Shown: positions 59,000-64,000 of the stretch, piece after piece
Position numbering within the stretch: position 1 is the first letter of the stretch
How the letters are laid out: each line of letters opens with the position of its first letter
NCBI GenBank assembly: GCA_002189035.1
Contig: CM007991.1
Span: 3,348,001 to 3,412,000, forward strand
Length of the DNA: 64,000 bases
From: Utricularia gibba
Taxonomy: Eukaryota > Streptophyta > Magnoliopsida > Lamiales > Lentibulariaceae
Direction: 5' to 3'
Translations under genes and position numbers: made by a program
Notes under the pieces: generated by a model
Database searches by the model: none
Seen by the model: the letters and a program-made list of their open reading frames with translations, nothing else
What the model was told of the DNA's origin: nothing

Positions 59000-59932
59000 T
59001 CAAGCATTTGTGGAGATAAAATGACAGCCATGATAACCTGAAAGAGATTTCAATCATCAGTCCTCAGGAGTTGGAAGAGATCCTAGAATAATGTGACGGG
59101 AAGTTTACTTGGATCCACTGTGACTAGCAAAGCTGTGCCTCCGAAGTCACACGTACCGCCGGCGGCCTTGGTGAGTTGCCAGTAGCTATTGAAAGCATAG
59201 GATGCATGAGCGAACAGTGTCTCCGGCTGGAAGCAGGGGCGTCCTGGGAGAATCTCGTTGCAGTCGGCGCCGGAGCCGCACGCGTAGTTCATCGCCTCTT
59301 GGATGATTGGGTCCGGGACCGCCGCCTTAGCCACGCACCACGTCGCTGTGAATGGTTCACTGTACGGCGGCGGTGGTGCGGACGGAGGAGTATAGACTAT
59401 CGGTGGTAGGAACCTCGGGGTCGGGGTTAACAGAGATGGCACGCTATAAGGTGGACTTGGTTCGTAGTTGTAAGGAGGGGGGCTCAAGGACGGGGGAGAC
59501 GGCGGCATGTTTATGATCCCTGGCGGACTCGATGGTGGTGTTGGAAACATCGCCGGAGGATTTGGAAGTACGAAAGGAGGAGCTTCGATGATTGAGGGTG
59601 GAGCGTTGGAGGAAGTAGACGGCGGCGGTGAGGGGCTGTAAACCGCTGCCGGAGAAGGAGGTTGAAGGGAGTCGTAGGGCGGGAAGTTGTAAGGTGAACT
59701 GATGTACGGTTTAGAGATAGGAGATTCGAAAGCTGCAAAACCAAGCTTCCGTATATCCATCGCCGCCTCTGAACAAAGAACATGCATACAATAATACTTT
59801 ACAGAGGAATAAAGAGACAAAAATCAACGTCTGTTGCCAGAAAAAAATGGTCGCCGAAATACTACCAGATGATCGGAGAAGGCGGAAAACCGTCGCCAAG
59901 GCAAGAAAGGAGAGGACCCGAACAGCCTTCAT
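59000..59932 (-). CDS. X8-domain protein with Pro-rich N-terminal region
   Basis: Three exons: 59866–59932 (MKAVRVLSFLALATVFRLL, a signal peptide), 59109–59768, and 59000–59037. The last exon is missed by a simple open frame, which runs through its donor site. Joined, the X8 domain reads ATWCVAKAAVPDPIIQEAMN, then YACGSGADCNEILPGRPCF, then GGTCDFGGTALLVTVDPS, and ends YHGCHFISTNA. All six conserved Cys are present. Residues about 45–165 are a Pro/Ser/Tyr-rich region with many SPPP and PPSPP motifs, typical of wall-located proteins. X8 domains bind callose-type beta-1,3-glucan. There is no clear C-terminal GPI-anchor signal, since the protein ends right after the domain. It is 254 residues. 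It starts divergently from cyclin B3-1. Confidence 0.88.
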
Positions 59933-60435
59933 ACCACTAAGCGCACCAATGAGGGGCGGCGGCGCGTGAGAAGGAAGAGGATTAAGCAGTGAGTGGTCAG
60001 TGAGGGAGACTGAAGATTATGTAGGAAGACGACGCGTGATTTGAGGGAGCAATACTTGGCTTTCTTTCTGTTAATTGGGTCGGCAGTGATCGGCGGGAAT
60101 CTCTACTTGCCTTGGCACCCGAGAAGTTTGGGGATTACGCTCGTTCTTTTTGATGGCTTTCTTCTTTCTTACTCAAAGGCTCCTGCCGCCGTCGCCGCCG
60201 TGATCAGTTGAGTTTCAGCGCCGACCGGACATGTGACCTTCATATTCTCAGGCCCATACATTAAAAAGCCCAGGCCCGTAAACATTTCAAATTAAAACAA
60301 TTTAAAATGACTTTCAGAATCCAACGGGCAAGTAAACGGACATATATATGGCTTGAACCAGAAGGAGACCGGCGATTTTGCGCTCGTGTTCTTGAAGAAT
60401 TCACACGCGTAGCTGGGATCCTGCCGCCGGGAGAT
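59933..60435. promoter_or_regulatory. Divergent promoter region between the X8 and cyclin B3 genes
   Basis: About 500 bp between opposite start codons. It holds the mitosis-type element described separately and a GCCGCCGTCGCCGCC run near 60187–60201. Confidence 0.5.
60320..60330 (+). promoter_or_regulatory. MSA (M-phase-specific activator) element
   Basis: TCCAACGGGCA matches the MSA consensus YCYAACGGYYA at ten of eleven positions. It lies about 106 bp upstream of the cyclin start, with a second AACGG core a few bases on (near 60335–60339). MSA elements are bound by three-repeat MYB (MYB3R) factors in G2/M genes. Confidence 0.6.
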
Positions 60436-63400
60436 ATGGTGGCAGTGAAGGTAAAATCTAATTTTTCCTTGGAGTCTCTCTACTTTCGCTTCCTTATTAT
60501 TTCATTTTTTTTTTTACTTCAGGTTTGTTCTTAGACTGTTGAAGTTGTAGAGTACTTTAAAATGCGATCTCAAACTTTCTTGGGTGTTGATCTGCTTTTT
60601 TTGGCAACGAATTGTTAAATTTCTTCGGCATTTAGGAGAGACTGAAGAGTGCAGCGAGAAAAGCAGTCAAAGATTTGAAAATGAATGAAATTGGTAATTT
60701 CTGGGATATGATGTTGAATACAGCTTTTGGTTTTAGTTTTTTCCTCTTCCACCAGTATGATTCTTCCGCATCGTTGTACTAGGCAGGGGTAAGGGTCTCA
60801 GTATTTTTGTGGAATCCGGGAAAGCAAACGATGCTCGTGTTTCTCTCAATGGCTCCAAGTAAGTTTTAGTGTCTTTAAGTGTTTGTGGTGTCTGGTATAT
60901 ATATGTTCTTCACTCCTCGCGATCTATATGTGCGGATTTACATTTATATGTTTAGTAAGTCCTACCTTTGATTTTTCAATGTATTGTGCCGCCATTATAT
61001 ACAACTTCATTTATAAATTTCAGAACAGCTACTGCACGTAAGAGTGGTGAACTTCTGTATGCCAATGCTTCAAAGGTGAATGTTTGTTTATTGTCCAGGT
61101 ATTTTATTCTACTTGCGAACTGATTTCTTGTTTATTTGAGTAGTTTTTTTCCTGTACGCAGAGTTGCATTAAGGAGTCTGAGAACAAAGGAAAACAGCTG
61201 GGGAATGGTGGTGAGCTCAAGTTCCTCTCCTGAAATCCCAGAAAATAAGTTTCAATTGACAACTTGAGAGTTTTAATTTTGAACTAGTTGAGAAAATTTC
61301 AGTGAAACCAAGTGCGGGTAGGAAAGTTTTGGCTGATATTGGCAATGTGAAGCCCAAAGCATTTGAATCTATAAAGGGGAAAAGCCCCTTACGCCTGTGA
61401 GTCATTTTAAAAATTTCATTCCCTGCAGAAGTTGAATGTCCATTCTATTTGTATCATCTCATTTCATTCCTGAAAATGTCTGCTGGAAGCCCAAGGCTGC
61501 GGGATAAGAGCAATGTTTCAAACTTGACACGGCCTTCTCTTGAGAAAAAGAACTCAGGTATGTTTCCATTCCCTATATCAAGGAAGTACATTTTTTGAGA
61601 AAGAGAGAGAGAGGGAGAGAGAGAGAGAGAGCCTTTTTAATTGTTTTTTTTTTTTTTGGAACTGGTCAGCAGTTGTTCTTAAGAAACTTACAGCAGCCTC
61701 TCATGGTGGAAATGCCAGTCTTCCTAGCCATACTTCAGAGACATCAAGGTCTGGTCTACAATTATGAAATTTTGATCTTCTCCAGCATTGATGGTTCTAT
61801 GAATTATGATCTTTTGGCGAAAAAATATGTTTAGTTATTAATTATCGCGTTTCCTTTGTTTATATTTGTTTCTGAAGGAAATCATTGCCAATATTACAAC
61901 AGGTTAGTTGGGTGGAATGAAGTTCATGGATTATGGTTTTTTATCTGTGATACTGTGCAATTTTCATGTGGTGAACTGAAGGTAGTGTGTTTTCTGGTCA
62001 CAACAGGACTATTCTTATAAGTCAGATGCTCTAAGAGGAAAAAAAGGATTCCCTGGTAGTAATTAATCCATAATTCTACTGTTCAGAAACATTTCTCTGT
62101 ATATATGATGATCAATACTCTGAATTTTGCCTCACGTAGTGAAAGCTACTGGGAAGAAAAGTATTGCGCAGAAGCCAAGAAATTTGGGTAGCCGTCCTTG
62201 GGGAAATAGAATGAGCGATGGTTTTGTACTAATGTAAGGTCTTACGAAACCATTAATGTTAATGGGCTTCGCAAGTATTTTTTCTCCTTGAGGACATAAT
62301 GTAGAAAGTTGTTTGTTTTTTTTTTTGGTTTTTCTAATGAACTATAACATCCTCAGGAACTCCAAAAACTACTCAGGAACTTTGCCAAAGAAGCTTCCAA
62401 GGGTAACTGAGCCAATATTTCATTCATATTTCATGTTTCTTGCGGTGTGAATTTTTCAATGTATTTCTTATTATCATTATAATTGTTCTTGTTCAATGGT
62501 ATTGAAAAATTTTTTGCTTCTTAAATCATATTGATGAGAGGTGTAGCTTCCATAATAAGACAAGTGAAATTTTCATGATGGAACAGGCATCATATACGAA
62601 GCATTCATTTTGTTGTTTGATGTCAGCCTGCAGGAAAAGCAGTTGTTACAGGTCAAAGAGCACCAACGAACTCTGCTAACTCCAATATTAAGCCTGATGA
62701 TTTATCAAAAGTAAAGAAGGTGCAAGGAAAGGGCTCTGAGAATAAAACAGCTCCTTCAGTTGTATCCCATGACGATTCATCGAAAGAAGAGTATATTGTA
62801 GATTCAAACCCTTCCCGTAGGAAATCTAATCGCAGGAATTCTTTTACATCCTCATTGATAATGTCCACACCAAAGGTATCCTTGCTAGCTCCCATAAAAA
62901 TCTTGCTTCAAGTGTCTAAGACGGCTTGATATATGGATTTTTATTTTGAAGTTGATGAGGGAAAGTATGAGTATTACTCCATCAAGTACTCTACCACAAA
63001 TTTATGATGAGAACAATCACCTTGAAGTCAGTGACTACGTAGATGACATATATCAATATTATTGGGTTATGGAGGTTAGTCAATTGTTTGAAATCAAGCA
63101 AGTCGATGTGTAAGCTTTTTTCAATTATATATTAATATCATGAATATCATTATGCAGGCGCAGAATCCTCTGCCTAAGAACTACATGGAAAATCAATCCG
63201 AGGTTACACCACAGATGCGTGGTATACTGATCAACTGGCTTATTGAGGTGCTCTGGCTTTGGAATTATGTTCTCTCTCTCACTCTCTCTCTGGTGTTATG
63301 CTTCATAAAACTAATCAATTTCACATTGTCTTGGAACCATTTGTATTTCAGGTTCACTTGAGGTTCGATTTGATGGAAGAAACTCTCTTCTTAACTATCT

Positions 63401-63951
63401 TGTTGTTGGATCGCTACTTATCACTTGAGACCATCAGGAAGAACGAAATGCAGTTAGTTGGCCTTACCGTTCTGTTATTAGCCTCTAAATATGAAGATTT
63501 TTGGCATCCAAGGGTACGTAATGGTTTTCATAGCGTCATTGCAGATTATCCAAAATCAATAACTACACATTTCCATTACAACTTCTTGATTAATCCATTG
63601 CAGGTTTCGGATTTGATAAGTATATCTGCAGAACCACTCACTAGGGATCAAGTGCTTAAAATGGTTCGTTCAGTCCCTTTCTTCATGTTCATTCGTACCT
63701 TCTTTTCCCTGACGTGCTCGTGAAAGTTTCATTCCTCTTTTGTGGACTTAAATTCCCATGAGAACAAAGCCTTTTTTTTTTTTTTTTTTTTGCCTTACAT
63801 GCGGAACTCTTCATGACAAACTAGCACTCTTTGAAACTATGGATATCAGGAGAAAACAATACTGAAGAAACTGAAGTTCCGTCTGAATGAGCCAACCACT
63901 TATGTCTTCATGCTCAGGTTTCTGAAGGCTGCTCAATCGAAGGTTAAAAAG
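60436..63951 (+). CDS. CYCB3-1: Cyclin B3-1, 5' part (cut by the right edge)
   Basis: Eighteen exons are visible and phase-consistent, from 60436–60450 (MVAVK) through 60636–60693, 60783–60858, 61024–61075, 61162–61210, 61303–61396, 61490–61557, 61670–61748, 61878–61902, 62007–62055, 62140–62233, 62357–62402, 62627–62875, 62952–63074, 63158–63247, 63352–63513, 63604–63663, to 63850–63951. The long N-terminus is basic and Ser/Lys-rich. The cyclin box starts DDIYQYYWVMEAQNPLPKNY and has MRGILINWLIEVHLRFDLME, LVGLTVLLLASKYEDFWHPR, and TTYVFMLRFLKAAQSKVKK. The SKYEDFWHP signature is specific for plant B3 cyclins. A canonical destruction box (RxxLxxIxN) is approximated by RKVLADIGN in exon 6. Role: CDK partner in mitosis and meiosis, including cohesion and cell-wall control in meiocytes. 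The C-terminal cyclin fold lies beyond the window. Confidence 0.9.
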
Positions 63952-64000
63952 GTATCCCCTAAAATGCTTAGAATACACACGTTCTTCTTACATTCATCAT

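Noticed and set aside
59083-59820. Single open frame as the full X8 protein, ending KLPVTLF
   Set aside because: That end is intron read-through. A GT donor at 59108 joins in phase to 59000–59037 and supplies the missing conserved Cys of the X8 domain.

Overview
This window is nuclear DNA from a flowering plant, very probably a eudicot. The genes are split by short, AT-rich GT–AG introns, intergenic DNA is AT-rich, and the families are plant-specific (WAT1, NAC, MYB-CC, HIPP, LEC1-type NF-YB, X8, DUF620). I cannot place it to family. Exon boundaries were read by hand from splice consensus, reading phase and known family sequence.

Layout, left to right. 1–4.7 kb: start of a glycosyltransferase (cut by the left edge), an XBCP3-type papain-like protease with a granulin domain, and WAT1, all on the minus strand. 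4.7–14.5 kb: long AT-rich spacers holding a decayed MAP70 gene, an isoprenylated heavy-metal-domain protein (HIPP) and a TMCO1 homologue. 14.5–25.7 kb: a LEC1-type NF-YB factor, a long gene resembling the Pol I factor TAF1A, a universal-stress-protein gene and a WAV3-type RING/VWA ubiquitin ligase.

26–34 kb is the most unusual part. A module is present in about three tandem, decaying copies. It encodes two kinds of very small secreted protein on the minus strand. One has a signal peptide followed by tandem 16–17-residue Pro/Ser/Arg repeats. The other has a signal-peptide exon that can splice to either of two tandem copies of an exon ending in GVGQAKRPGHPG. The reading frames, TATA boxes and spacing are conserved between copies. 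I recognise neither family.

34–64 kb: NHX6 endosomal Na+/H+ antiporter (two AT–AC introns with U12 hallmarks), a small LEA-like gene with ABRE and CE3 motifs upstream, a NAC factor, a DUF620 gene, the phloem regulator APL, mitochondrial succinate-semialdehyde dehydrogenase, a small unknown protein divergent from a SERAC1-like lipase, an X8 protein, and cyclin B3-1 (cut by the right edge).

Several otherwise intact genes (XBCP3, HIPP, USP, DUF620, SERAC1-like, one peptide gene) carry one- or two-base frame breaks at or close to short homopolymers. I read most of these as consensus errors rather than true decay.
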